DNA from: a virus
Strand: one strand, 5' to 3'
Length of the DNA: 64,000 nt
Virus record (IMG/VR): IMGVR_UViG_3300008108_000041
Location: 62,001 to 126,000 of that record
The notes below the pieces were generated by a model. That model worked only from the letters and a program-made list of their open reading frames with translations. It made no database searches and had not been told where the DNA came from. The stretch's first letter is position 1. Each line of letters opens with the position of its first letter. This document shows positions 17,833 to 27,751 of the stretch, in pieces. A program made the position numbers and the translations under genes.

Positions 17833-18168
17833 ATGGCAAACACTTTTACACGAAAACTCAGCAGACTTGTTGGAACCACAGCTACCTCAGTTGGTGCGTA
17901 CACAGTTGCGGCAAATACAACCGCAGTTGTGGTTGGACTTTCTTTGACCAATGTCACATCAAGTGCAATTGCAGCCAACGTGATTATTTTAGATAACGCA
18001 GCGCAAACCACTCGATTGGCAGTAAATGCACCTATTTCAGCAGGGTCAAGTTTGGTTGTAGGAGGCGGCGATCAAAAGATTGTGTTGGTCACAGGAGATC
18101 AATTGCAAGTTCAAAGTAGCGCAGCTACCAGTATTGATGCAGTAATGAGCATAATGGAAATCACATAA
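17833..18168 (+). CDS. Small virion protein in the fibre cluster
   Basis: A 111-residue protein, mainly predicted strands, with no Cys and no catalytic motif. It starts three bases after the giant fibre and its stop overlaps the next start in TAATG, so it is probably translated by coupling. Residues 15-80 (TTATSVGAYTVAANTTAVVVGLSLTN and the later VVGGGDQKIVLVTGDQLQVQ) look like the small decoration or tail-accessory proteins seen in T4-type and other phage tail regions, which resemble compact beta-sandwiches. Function cannot be fixed further. Confidence 0.5.
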   Translation: MANTFTRKLSRLVGTTATSVGAYTVAANTTAVVVGLSLTNVTSSAIAANVIILDNAAQTTRLAVNAPISAGSSLVVGGGDQKIVLVTGDQLQVQSSAATSIDAVMSIMEIT

Positions 18169-21100
18169 TGAGTTACGTTGGCCTAAATCCGCAACAACAA
18201 CTGCTGAACACCAGCACACAGACCTTTAGTGGCAATGCGGTAGCATATCAGTTCACTTTGGGTCGAGCCGTTGCATCAGCGTCTGACTTGGACGTGATGA
18301 TTGACCAAACTCTACAACGTCCATTCACTGACTACGAAGCCGAAAATGTAAGTTTGTTGTTTCAAACACCACCTCCTAGTGGTACCAACAACATCACGGT
18401 TACCTATCGTGCAGGCGCACTTAACTCTTTAAATCTCACAGCCAACGCATTTGGCGCTGGCACAGTTGGCGCACCTAGTGTGTACTCAGTAGCAGCCAAC
18501 AACACTGGTATATATTGGCCAAATGCTACCACAATGGTCATGACTGTGGCAGGTGGCAATCGTGCCACTTTCAGTAGTAATGTTGAATCAACCAGCAATG
18601 TAACAGGTGCGTTGACAGTAACAGGTGGAGTTGGCGTTACTGGTAATATCAACACCAGCGGAGCAGTGACCATTACCAATGCTACTAACAGTGGCAATGT
18701 AACCACTGGCGCATTAACTGTGGCAGGTGGTGCAGGCATTGTTGGTAACTTAAATATTGGCGGCGACATTACCTGTGTGGGCGATTTTACAGTTAATGGA
18801 ACATTTACCACAACAGGCACAGACAGTTTAGAGGTAAACGATCCGTTTATCTTCTTGGCCAATGCCAATCCGGGTGACACATTCGATTCTGGTGTGATCA
18901 CTGAATACTTTGATGGCGTCAACACACGTTATTCTGGATATTTCCGTGACATCACAGATGCCAAATACAAACTCTTTGGTAATCTAATCGTCAAACCAAC
19001 CACAGTTGTTGACACAGCCAATGCCAGTTTCACATACAATGATTTGATTCTGGCCAATTTGAGTGCTACAGGCAACGTTAGTGGAACATATATTTTGGGC
19101 AACGGTGCATTGCTGAGTGGTATTACAACTGAGACCAGTCAAATTTTCAATGGTACCAGTCGAGTTATTATTCCATCAGCAGCTGGTAATATTGTTAACA
19201 ACGTTAATGGAGTAACAATTGCCACAGTTTGGTCAGGCGGCCTTGTTGTAACTGGTGCCATAAGTGGATCAACTACACTTTTGGTAACTGGCAACGTCAC
19301 AGGTGGTAACATAACCACAGCTGGCGAAGTAACTGGCACAGGCAACATAACTTCAGCAGCTAACATATCTGCTGGTAACATTTTAACAGGCGGCATGTTC
19401 AGCGCCGCAGGTAACATTACTGGTGCAAACGTCAACACTGGCGGTTTGGTATTGGCCACTGGCAATGTCACAGGTGGTAACTTGCGCACAGCTGGTCAAG
19501 CCAGCGCTGGTGGTAACGTCATTGGTGGTAACGTAACCACAGCTGGATCAGTTTCGGCAGCTGGTGTTGTATACGGAGACAGTTTTAGTGCAGCAAATGG
19601 TGTTAGTGCTGGCACAACAGTTGCGGCAACTACAGATATCACTGCTGGTGGCACAATATCAGCGGTGGGAACAATCACTGGTGACGGTGGCGTAACATCT
19701 TCTGCAAACATAGCAGGCGGCAACATCACAACTGGTGGTGTAGTTAGCGCCACTGCTAACGTAATTGGTGGTAACATAACCACAGCTGGTCAGATAATAT
19801 CATCTAAACTTGGCAGCTCAGCGGCTAATGCAGGCCAAATTTTCTTGAATGGTGCTGGTAACAATCGAATTGATTTCAACACAAACGGTACCGATGCTCC
19901 GGCATATACCACAAGAAGTGCTGGTACTAAAATTACATTATTCCCTTCGGTGGGTGCAACCAATGCAGATTATGCCATTGGTATTGACATCAGTACGCTA
20001 TGGAACAGCGTGCCAGGCAATGACGGTTCGCAATTTTTCAAATGGTACGGCGGCACAACACTGGTTGGAAGTTTAAGTAGCACAGGTATATTGTCAATTG
20101 TGGGTAATGTGATTGGTGGTAACATCAATACTGGTGGAATAGTTTCATCTACAGGTAATGTGGTTGGCGGAAACGTAATTGCAACCACATTGGTTCAAAG
20201 TACTTCAGTCAGTGCCACTGGTAACATCACAGGTGGAAACGTACTTACTGGTGGAATTGCCAGTGCCACAGGTAATATCACAGGCGGCAACATTATCACA
20301 GGTGGTGCTATATCTGCAGGTGGTGCTGTTAGTGCCACAGGCAACGTGGTTGGTGGCAATGTCACTGCAACCACAGCAGTCACAGCAGGTTCAGGTGGTG
20401 TGAGTGCAACAGGCAACGTCACAGGCGGTAATTTAGTTACTGCTGGAATTATTACATCAACTGGTAACATAACATCAGCTGGCAACATTGCTGGCGGTAA
20501 TATTTTAGGCACCACACTAGTGCAAGGATCAATTGTTAGTGCCACAGCCAACGTGTTGGCAGCAGCTAACATTTCAGCAGCTGGCACTGTGTTGGCAGCT
20601 CAGTTGAGTTTGAGCGGTAACATTATCAGTGCTGTAGCAACCACAGGCAATATCACAGGCGCTAACGTCAATGCCACGCTTGCATTGAGTGCAGTTGGCA
20701 ACATCACAGGCGGCAATATTTCAACTGCTGGTAACTTGGCAGCACCAACCGCAGCTCAAAATACCAATACTACACAAGTGGCAACTACTGCATTTGTTAT
20801 TGGTCAAGCCAGCTCAACTTCACCAGGTGCAGTTGGGTCAGCCGCAGTTGGAACAGGTACAACTTTTGCCCGAGCAGACCACACTCACTCAGGTGTTACA
20901 AACATCACCACCAGCAGTGGATTAAGCACCAATACCAATGCTACTGGTGCAGTTTCAATTACCAACACTGGTGTTACATCAGCTGTGGCTGGCACAGGTG
21001 TTGGCGTAAGTGGAGCAACAGGTGCTGTTACAATTAGTATTGGACAGTCAGTAGCAACAGGTGCAACTCCAACATTTGCTGGATTAACAGTTGGCACAGG

Positions 21101-21584
21101 ATCAATTACTGGCGGCAACATTATCAATGGCAACGGCAACGGCGTTGGTAACATTGGTAGTTCAACAGTGTATTTCAACACTGGTTTCTTGAAAGCAACC
21201 ACAGCACAATACGCTGACTTGGCAGAAAATTATTCTGCCGATGCCGTGTATGCACCAGGCACTGTGTTGGTGTTTGGCGGTGACAACGAAGTCACAATGG
21301 CAAACAAGGTCAGTGACCCCAAAGTGGCTGGTGTGGTTTCTACCAATCCTGCACACTTGATGAACAGTGTGATGGAAGCTGAACACATTGTGGCAGTGGC
21401 ACTAACTGGACGAGTTCCAGCGCAAGTGATTGGACCTGTGAAGAAAGGCGACATGATGGTGTCAGCAATCAACGGTCGTGCGCAGGCCTGTGCTACTCCT
21501 GCAATGGGCACAGTGATAGGCAAAGCATTGCAAGACTTTGATGGCGATCAAGGTACGATTGAAATTGTTGTAGGAAGATTATAA
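18168..21584 (+). CDS. Large repeat-shaft fibre with conserved C-terminal processing-type domain
   Basis: A 1,138-residue protein. The head (SYVGLNPQQQLLNTSTQTFSGN, residues 2-23) begins a domain related to the whole of the next small protein at 21584. Residues about 220-290 hold a non-repeat domain (VNDPFIFLANANPGD), followed by many GNVTGGN repeats to about residue 880, with a second insert at about 545-640. The last 135 residues are not repetitive: QYADLAENYSADAVYAPGTV, PKVAGVVSTNPAHLMNS, VAVALTGRVPAQVIGPVKKGDMMVS. This end recurs in marine phage fibres and recalls, in layout, the auto-cleaving Peptidase_G2 tip chaperone of other fibres; cleavage is not proven. TAATG overlaps join it to both neighbours. 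Confidence 0.65.
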   Translation: MSYVGLNPQQQLLNTSTQTFSGNAVAYQFTLGRAVASASDLDVMIDQTLQRPFTDYEAENVSLLFQTPPPSGTNNITVTYRAGALNSLNLTANAFGAGTVGAPSVYSVAANNTGIYWPNATTMVMTVAGGNRATFSSNVESTSNVTGALTVTGGVGVTGNINTSGAVTITNATNSGNVTTGALTVAGGAGIVGNLNIGGDITCVGDFTVNGTFTTTGTDSLEVNDPFIFLANANPGDTFDSGVITEYFDGVNTRYSGYFRDITDAKYKLFGNLIVKPTTVVDTANASFTYNDLILANLSATGNVSGTYILGNGALLSGITTETSQIFNGTSRVIIPSAAGNIVNNVNGVTIATVWSGGLVVTGAISGSTTLLVTGNVTGGNITTAGEVTGTGNITSAANISAGNILTGGMFSAAGNITGANVNTGGLVLATGNVTGGNLRTAGQASAGGNVIGGNVTTAGSVSAAGVVYGDSFSAANGVSAGTTVAATTDITAGGTISAVGTITGDGGVTSSANIAGGNITTGGVVSATANVIGGNITTAGQIISSKLGSSAANAGQIFLNGAGNNRIDFNTNGTDAPAYTTRSAGTKITLFPSVGATNADYAIGIDISTLWNSVPGNDGSQFFKWYGGTTLVGSLSSTGILSIVGNVIGGNINTGGIVSSTGNVVGGNVIATTLVQSTSVSATGNITGGNVLTGGIASATGNITGGNIITGGAISAGGAVSATGNVVGGNVTATTAVTAGSGGVSATGNVTGGNLVTAGIITSTGNITSAGNIAGGNILGTTLVQGSIVSATANVLAAANISAAGTVLAAQLSLSGNIISAVATTGNITGANVNATLALSAVGNITGGNISTAGNLAAPTAAQNTNTTQVATTAFVIGQASSTSPGAVGSAAVGTGTTFARADHTHSGVTNITTSSGLSTNTNATGAVSITNTGVTSAVAGTGVGVSGATGAVTISIGQSVATGATPTFAGLTVGTGSITGGNIINGNGNGVGNIGSSTVYFNTGFLKATTAQYADLAENYSADAVYAPGTVLVFGGDNEVTMANKVSDPKVAGVVSTNPAHLMNSVMEAEHIVAVALTGRVPAQVIGPVKKGDMMVSAINGRAQACATPAMGTVIGKALQDFDGDQGTIEIVVGRL

Positions 21585-21976
21585 TGGCTTATGTAGGTTA
21601 TTCACCTGTATTGGGACAATACCGTAAAATGGATGCGTTGACTTTTAATGGATCCACGCAGACATTCAACATCACTGTGGGTGGTGTGAGTTTTACACCA
21701 CCAACTGCGTATGCAATGTTGGTAGTGCTAAACAACATTCCATTAAATCCTGGTGTAGATTTCAGCGTAACAGCTTCTACCATAAGTTTTTCTGTAGCAC
21801 CTGTAAACAACACACCGTTCTTTGCGTTGTTGTTTGGCGACACACTATATACAGGCACACCCAGCGATGCCACTGTTATCAACAGTAAAATAGCCACAGG
21901 TGCTGTGAGTTATGACAAGTTCAGTGCTAGTACACAAGCTAGACTAACTGCCGGACAAATTATATTTGGAGTTTAA
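21584..21976 (+). CDS. Small fibre-associated protein related to the head of the preceding fibre
   Basis: A 130-residue protein. Its start (AYVGYSPVLGQYRKMDALTFNGSTQTFNITVGG) matches in plan the first 90 residues of the protein encoded just upstream (SYVGLNPQQQLLNTSTQTFSGN...QFTLGRAV): a connector-like strand domain with VLNNIPLNPGVDFSVTASTISF. It ends with a helix (YDKFSASTQARLTAGQIIF). It may be a stand-alone adaptor between the baseplate or neck and a fibre. Coupled to its neighbour by TAATG. Confidence 0.55.
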   Translation: MAYVGYSPVLGQYRKMDALTFNGSTQTFNITVGGVSFTPPTAYAMLVVLNNIPLNPGVDFSVTASTISFSVAPVNNTPFFALLFGDTLYTGTPSDATVINSKIATGAVSYDKFSASTQARLTAGQIIFGV

Positions 21977-21979
21977 AAG

Positions 21980-24900
21980 ATGGCAAGAAAAAGATTATAC
22001 GAGTATTCGTTTACCCCAGGAACTGCTGGTTTAGGCACAGTGAAGGTGCCAGACAGATACAACCTGGCTGACATTCTGGCTATCTATGATACAACATACA
22101 ATGTTGCTATCTACAACTTTGCCGATCCTACCATGGGTGGTACAGTGTCATGGGCAGCGGGCCCAACTGCAACATTCCCCACAGCCTATGCTGGTGTAAC
22201 AACTATCACTTTGGATTTAGATACCAGTGCATACGTTAACACTGATAAATTAGCAGTTTATGTTGAAGAACGTAGTTTAGTAGTTGAACCTTGGGCGTTT
22301 GGCGAAGACGCAATTGGACGTAATCGTATTTCAAATCCAGAAGCCTTGATTGACGCTGACTTTGAATATGGTTTGCAAAACACCAAGTGGCAAAACGTTT
22401 CAACCAACAACAACATTCCTGGGTTTTTTGAAGACATTGGAGGTGATTTAACAATCAATACCAATGGTTATATTAGTTTGATAGCCGGCGATGATGTTAT
22501 TACATCCAACGTTGATACCAGTCTCAAATTGCAAAATCCTGGCACTGCCCAATGGGTAGCCAATGACTATGCGTTGATCATCAGTCAAACACAAGGTAAT
22601 GTCACACCATTTACTAGCAACTATCTCACAACCGCAGTCAACAGTTCAGCAGAAAGAACATTTACTTTGGCCAGTACCACTGGGTTCACTGCATTGGATA
22701 ACGTGATATTGATTGGCAGACCCACTTCTGGTGGTACCACAATTGCAGTAGCCAATATTACCAGCACTGCAACAACCACAGTTAACGTGGCCAATGCGTC
22801 AGGTATTGTGGATGGTTCTTATGTTATTGCTGAAACAATCACTGGCAACGTGTATGAAGTCATGGCAGTGACTAACGTAGCTGCTAATGCTTTAACAGTT
22901 ACTCGACAGACCAACAACACTAACGGTGCTGGCGCAAACATCATCATTGGCGCAAACATCTATCCTGTAAGTACTTTAGAAATTGCGCAAGTGCAGAGTG
23001 TGGGCAACGGCACAGCTATTAACTTGAACAGAGGTTGGTACAATACCACTGCTGCTAATGCTTTTGCTACAGGCACAGTCATGCAAAAACTCAGCAGTAA
23101 CGTAGAAATTGTGCAACATACTGTGATCAGCACTGCTGTAAACGGAACTCAAACAATTTCTAGAGGCATCAATAATACCACAGCATTGACAGCAGCCGGC
23201 GCAGGATCACCAATGGTGAGATTGACTGGAATATTTTATGCCACAGGATCTAACAATCTTCCTCAAGTTGGCGTTAATCAAAGTGACACTCCAATTGATG
23301 TGAACGAGTATGTAAGCAATCAAAATTCAGCCAGTTCTAATGCTGAAGGTATTGGTTTGGTATATTCTGCAAACACCAACAATTTCTTTTACTATCCACG
23401 TAGAAGTTTGAATCTAGCACCTGGTTATCCAATCAATCAATTTGATTCCACAATCAGACAGGCATTCCCGTATACTGGTGCAGATTTGGACGTTGTGTCT
23501 ATTGTGAGTGATGGCGGCAATCCTAGCACAATCACAGTGACCACAACCTATGCACATGGCATGGTACCTGGCACTCCAATCTTGGTCAGTCTGAGCTCAG
23601 GTACTAACGAAGCTTATGCTGAAGGATCGTTTTTTATAATTTCTGTGCCCAGCACAACTACATTTACATACACTGCCAAAACTGGAGCCGCAGTAAGCGG
23701 TAGTTTGGCTGGTACAATTAATGTGCGAAGTAACGCAGTGTTTTTACCAAGACCATTTGACGGCGGCGTTATATTAGGCCCAGGCACTCCCACACGTGGT
23801 GCTTCCGCTACTAGACAGACCAAAAAATATTTCCGTTATCAATCTGGTAAAGGTATCCTGTTTTCATCTGGTACCATGCTCAAGCCAACATTTGACATTT
23901 CTGCTCTGAGTGCTGACGGAACAACAGTCAACAGCAATATCACAGTTACCACAGATGTTGAACACGGTCTCAATGCTGGCGCAACAGTAACCATCAGTGG
24001 TATTACTACTAGTGGTTACGATGCTTCAGGGTATATTGTGACCAGTATCACATCAGATGTCAGTTTTGTTGTACAGGCGCAAGGCTCGCTAGGAAGTGTT
24101 GCACCAGAGTTAGGGCAACAACCAAGATTGTTTATCACAGCCTGGCACGGTTCAAGCATCCGTGCTGGAATTTTTGATGATCAAAACGGACTATTTTGGG
24201 AATCTGATGGCATATCATTGAATGCAGTTCAACGCACCAGCACGTTCCAAACAGCTGGCCTTGTGTCAGTTGGAGTGGGATCCAACCTTGTTACAGGTGA
24301 TGGAAACTGTAGATTCCAAGATCAACTCAACAACGGTGACGTAGTGGTAATCAAGGGCATGACTCACACAGTGACCAGTGTGATTGACAACAATGCCATG
24401 ACCATTGTGCCCACTTTCCGCGGAGTGAGCAATCAGACTCGTGTAAAAATGACTTTGCGTAATGAAATTAGAGTTCGTCAAAGTGACTATAACATTGATC
24501 CAATTGATGGCACAGGCGCAAGCGGGTATACTATTGATACCAACAAAATGCAGATGTTGGCAATTGAGTATTCATGGTACGGTGCTGGCTACGTGACTTG
24601 GATGGTGCGTGGACAAGATGGCAGATTTATTCATGCACATCGTCGTCCTAACAACAACTTGAACAACGAAGCTTACATGCGTTCAGGTAACTTGCCAGCA
24701 AGATACGAAGCCATTAACGAAACTGCTACCAGCAGTCTTGATGGCGGCATTACAGATGCAGACACCACAATTAGTTTACGTGACGCAACAGACTATCCTG
24801 CGGCCAGCGTAACATATCCAGTGTATGTGATGATTGACAGTGAGATTATTAAGTATTCAGGTAAGAGTGGCAATGACCTAACTGGTTGCACACGAAATGC

Positions 24901-25933
24901 AACGTTTACACAATGGGTTGAAGGTGCAAGTCGCAGCTTCACAGGAGGTCCAGCTGCTTCGCATACTGACAACACTGGTGTGATATTGATCAGCAATACT
25001 TGTACTCCGCTGGTTAATCACTGGGGTAGTTCAGTGATCATGGACGGTAATTTTGATGGTGACGAAGGCTATCAATTTACCTACAATAGATCAAACTACG
25101 GCTTGCCAGCCACAATTGGTGCAAAGCAAGTGGCATTTGCCATGCGATTGGCTCCTAGCGTTAGCAATGGTATCATTGGTGACTTGGGAGTAAGAGATTT
25201 GATCAATCGTGCGCAGTTGACACTGATCGATCTAAACGTGCAAGTGGGAGCTGGTAGATATCTAATTGAAGGTATTTTGAATCCCAACAATATAGATTCT
25301 GCCAACACTTCTTGGCAGGGGCTGAACAATTCGGGCGGTGGCTTCCAGCCTAGCTTTAGTCAATTCTCAGTGGCGCCTCGTTTCACTTCAGAATCAACTG
25401 GTGGTTTGACTGGTGCTCCTTTTAATACCACTGGTGGTATGAGTCGCTCGGGCGTAAAAGTAACCACCAGTGGCCAAAGAGTGTATGCTAACCTTGCTCC
25501 AACCAACATATCAAGTTCTGGAACAGGTGCAAATTTAACAGTGACACTGACTGCTGCTGGCACCGCATATAATACCACAACCACTCAAATTTCAGTTCAA
25601 GTAGCTGGTACTGGATATGCTGTGGGAGATACTATTAAAATTCTTGGTAATGCGCTAGGTGGATCAACCACTGCTAATGATTTAACGCTGACAATTCAAG
25701 CTATCACTGCTGACATTAATGGTGGCGAGCGACTGTTTGCTATTCCAGTCAGTTCTACAAACCAAGGAGTGTTGAACCTAAGCTCAGTCAAACAAATTGG
25801 TACCAGTGCAGTGCCTGGCACAGGAACTTTCCCAAATGGACCAGAAGTGTTGGCTGTACAAATTACTGCACTGTCAACTCAGTCAACTCCAGTGGGTGAA
25901 ATTCAACTGAGCTTCCAAGAAAGTCAGGCTTAA
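21980..25933 (+). CDS. Very large virion adhesin-like protein with receptor-type domain
   Basis: A 1,317-residue protein without the GNVTGGN shaft. It begins RKRLYEYSFTPGTAGLGTVKVPDRYNLADILAIYD, a baseplate/fibre attachment type of start. It carries several immunoglobulin-like or knot-like inserts with TTFTYTAKTG and VTTDVEHGLNAG type signatures. Residues about 725-915 (RAGIFDDQNGLFWESDG, GTGASGYTIDTNKMQMLAIEYSWYGAGYVTW, FIHAHRRPNNN, ARYEAIN) form a domain also present in the protein at 46613. Residues 1070-1130 look like another adhesive tip. It ends with the stop TTAA shared with the Nudix gene on the other strand. A structural role on the virion surface is likely; the exact part is not known. 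Confidence 0.65.
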   Translation: MARKRLYEYSFTPGTAGLGTVKVPDRYNLADILAIYDTTYNVAIYNFADPTMGGTVSWAAGPTATFPTAYAGVTTITLDLDTSAYVNTDKLAVYVEERSLVVEPWAFGEDAIGRNRISNPEALIDADFEYGLQNTKWQNVSTNNNIPGFFEDIGGDLTINTNGYISLIAGDDVITSNVDTSLKLQNPGTAQWVANDYALIISQTQGNVTPFTSNYLTTAVNSSAERTFTLASTTGFTALDNVILIGRPTSGGTTIAVANITSTATTTVNVANASGIVDGSYVIAETITGNVYEVMAVTNVAANALTVTRQTNNTNGAGANIIIGANIYPVSTLEIAQVQSVGNGTAINLNRGWYNTTAANAFATGTVMQKLSSNVEIVQHTVISTAVNGTQTISRGINNTTALTAAGAGSPMVRLTGIFYATGSNNLPQVGVNQSDTPIDVNEYVSNQNSASSNAEGIGLVYSANTNNFFYYPRRSLNLAPGYPINQFDSTIRQAFPYTGADLDVVSIVSDGGNPSTITVTTTYAHGMVPGTPILVSLSSGTNEAYAEGSFFIISVPSTTTFTYTAKTGAAVSGSLAGTINVRSNAVFLPRPFDGGVILGPGTPTRGASATRQTKKYFRYQSGKGILFSSGTMLKPTFDISALSADGTTVNSNITVTTDVEHGLNAGATVTISGITTSGYDASGYIVTSITSDVSFVVQAQGSLGSVAPELGQQPRLFITAWHGSSIRAGIFDDQNGLFWESDGISLNAVQRTSTFQTAGLVSVGVGSNLVTGDGNCRFQDQLNNGDVVVIKGMTHTVTSVIDNNAMTIVPTFRGVSNQTRVKMTLRNEIRVRQSDYNIDPIDGTGASGYTIDTNKMQMLAIEYSWYGAGYVTWMVRGQDGRFIHAHRRPNNNLNNEAYMRSGNLPARYEAINETATSSLDGGITDADTTISLRDATDYPAASVTYPVYVMIDSEIIKYSGKSGNDLTGCTRNATFTQWVEGASRSFTGGPAASHTDNTGVILISNTCTPLVNHWGSSVIMDGNFDGDEGYQFTYNRSNYGLPATIGAKQVAFAMRLAPSVSNGIIGDLGVRDLINRAQLTLIDLNVQVGAGRYLIEGILNPNNIDSANTSWQGLNNSGGGFQPSFSQFSVAPRFTSESTGGLTGAPFNTTGGMSRSGVKVTTSGQRVYANLAPTNISSSGTGANLTVTLTAAGTAYNTTTTQISVQVAGTGYAVGDTIKILGNALGGSTTANDLTLTIQAITADINGGERLFAIPVSSTNQGVLNLSSVKQIGTSAVPGTGTFPNGPEVLAVQITALSTQSTPVGEIQLSFQESQA

Positions 25934-26370
25934 TGTTCAGTGGCAAGATAGCGTTCAACAATGTCTATCTTGTCCTGAATTGCTACAATATTCACAGTTG
26001 ACCACAAGCCTGGATGCATGGGCTTGGGCCAGGTGCCTTTGTCTATCCATGCATATCCTAAGTGTTCGTGATTTAGTGTGGGTTGAAATTCTTCAGCAAC
26101 CACACATACCCAGGTGTGATATTCAAAGTTTAAATCTGCTGATGTGAATTTTTCCAAAGGAACCAGGCGTTGGTAAACAGGAAAACTTCCCAGTTCTTCA
26201 ATGCATTCGCGTTCCATACCACCCAGTAGAGTTTCGCCAGTTTCCACTTTGCCCCCCGGCAATCCCCATGCACCTGGATGTTTTGAATCGTTGCGCAACA
26301 AATAAAGATAACGGCCAGTGTTGCTGGCTCTAAACCAAACACCCACAGCTTTTACAGCACCAGTCTCCAT
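25930..26370 (-). CDS. Nudix hydrolase
   Basis: A Nudix-fold pyrophosphohydrolase of 146 residues. The Nudix box is visible: GGKVETGETLLGGMERECIEELG, matching GX5EX7REUXEEXGU with one variation (Ala or similar helix residues, Glu-Cys-Ile-Glu-Glu). T4-type phages encode Nudix enzymes such as NudE that hydrolyse ADP-ribose or dinucleoside polyphosphates; the substrate here cannot be assigned. The ATG at 26370 is chosen over the one 39 bases upstream because GGGAGG lies just before it and because the longer form would overlap gp15 by 58 bases. The chosen start still overlaps the end of gp15 by 19 bases, so translation is coupled. Confidence 0.85.
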   Translation of the reverse strand: METGAVKAVGVWFRASNTGRYLYLLRNDSKHPGAWGLPGGKVETGETLLGGMERECIEELGSFPVYQRLVPLEKFTSADLNFEYHTWVCVVAEEFQPTLNHEHLGYAWIDKGTWPKPMHPGLWSTVNIVAIQDKIDIVERYLATEH

Positions 26371-27749
26371 TGGCCTCCCGGGTAGTATCCTTGATAACTT
26401 TTCATCCATGCGTCACCAGTCCACATATACTGTTGACTGGTGGTTATGTTGGTCACATACTGGCCAGCAGGTTGTCCATTGGCTCTAAAAACCACACGCC
26501 AGTAGTTGTTTGAGTACTCAATTACATCATTGGCTTCGGCAACAAGTGGCCTGCCATTGGCTCCTATCCAGGCCTCAGCAGGTCCTGAATTGCCAGCAGA
26601 TCCTGTGCTTTCGGTAAGCAAATATCTTTGCCCTTCTAGCGCACTGTCTAATCCGTTTAACGGGCCACTTGCTTGTGGGTTAATCACAGCGTCAATTGCA
26701 TCCAGTGTGTTTTGTGGCGCAGTGTCAATGTCTATATCATACAACACAAATCGATCATCATTTGGGTCAAGGGCAATGGTACCAACAACCTCAGACCCAT
26801 CTGGTTGTTCTAAATAAATTTGACTTATTCCGGGCCGCAGAACACCGTATGCATCAATAACTGCTGGCCACAACAAGTTGCTGTTGCCTACAATGTTAGT
26901 TGGAGTAAGACTGCTGTTGCTGGGTTCTTCTACAGAACTTGGAGGTCGCAAAATTTGTATTTTGTTGCCAATCAACACTGTGGCATAGTTGTAGGGTGTG
27001 ATCACTTGTCTAGTACCCAACAACAAATCATTGTTTGTGATAGCATCAACAGCATCGCCTTGTGCATCAAACACACTGGCAATAACTCTTTCCACCACAC
27101 CCAATTTTTTAACTTTGGCAGGTGAACTGATCCAGATTGGCAATGTGAATCTCAGTGTGCATATATCTATGGGATTTTCTGCACCCATGGGGATAGTTCT
27201 AGACGTCCAAGTGGTGCCATCTAGTTCTACCACACTCAATGAAGTCCAGTCAATGTAATTGTCTGTGCTTTGAATTTCCAAACTGGGGTTGAACAGCGTT
27301 AGAATTTGCTCAAGCAATTGCAATTTTTGATTGGTATTTGAAGTCCACAAATCTAAATTCAAAGTCAGCTTGTACGGAACAGGCATCAGGCGTTCAATGG
27401 TAAATGCATTGCCTTGAGTGGTTTCGTAAGTTTCAGTGCTGGTATCGTAGGTGCGTTGACGTACAGAAACCTTACTCACATGGTAAGGCTCTTGGATTCT
27501 GGGTCTATCATAATCTAGTGCAGTGATGTAAAATGTCATCAACGGAGTTGACGGCAAGCTGTTGCGTGAGTTGTCCTGCAATATGGTTTGTGCGTTTCTA
27601 CTTGAATCACCATATCTGATTGGAACTCTAAGCAAGGCCGCATTCTCGCTGCCTTCTTCTCTGCCATACTCAATTTGGAACCCCGAAAAGATTCTAGTGA
27701 ATTGCAGTAAGAATCTGCGTATCTGTTCGTCGTAAAAAAATTGTTGCAT
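26352..27749 (-). CDS. 15: Tail sheath stabiliser / tail completion protein gp15
   Basis: A 465-residue protein. The first 210 residues match the plan of T4 gp15, the hexamer that caps the finished tail and joins it to the head: FFYDEQIRRFLLQFTRIFSGFQIEYGRE, LLRVPIRYGDSSR, PLMTFYITALDYDRPRIQ, PVPYKLTLNLDLWTSNTNQKLQLLEQILTLFNPSLEIQ and LRFTLPIWISSP. T4 gp15 is 272 residues; the extra C-terminal half here contains strand-rich segments and ends with a module (IEYSNNYWRVVFRANGQPAGQYVTNITTSQQYMWTG) often found as an immunoglobulin- or carbohydrate-binding-like add-on in phage neck proteins. It lies directly after gp14 on the minus strand, two bases apart. Confidence 0.85.
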   Translation of the reverse strand: MQQFFYDEQIRRFLLQFTRIFSGFQIEYGREEGSENAALLRVPIRYGDSSRNAQTILQDNSRNSLPSTPLMTFYITALDYDRPRIQEPYHVSKVSVRQRTYDTSTETYETTQGNAFTIERLMPVPYKLTLNLDLWTSNTNQKLQLLEQILTLFNPSLEIQSTDNYIDWTSLSVVELDGTTWTSRTIPMGAENPIDICTLRFTLPIWISSPAKVKKLGVVERVIASVFDAQGDAVDAITNNDLLLGTRQVITPYNYATVLIGNKIQILRPPSSVEEPSNSSLTPTNIVGNSNLLWPAVIDAYGVLRPGISQIYLEQPDGSEVVGTIALDPNDDRFVLYDIDIDTAPQNTLDAIDAVINPQASGPLNGLDSALEGQRYLLTESTGSAGNSGPAEAWIGANGRPLVAEANDVIEYSNNYWRVVFRANGQPAGQYVTNITTSQQYMWTGDAWMKSYQGYYPGGQWRLVL

Positions 27750-27751
27750 TG

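Noticed and set aside
7229-20587. Many long minus-strand frames rich in Pro, Leu and Val across the fibre genes
   Set aside because: They are antisense shadows of the repeat (GGN and ACC codons read backwards). They lack ribosome sites and copy the repeat structure.
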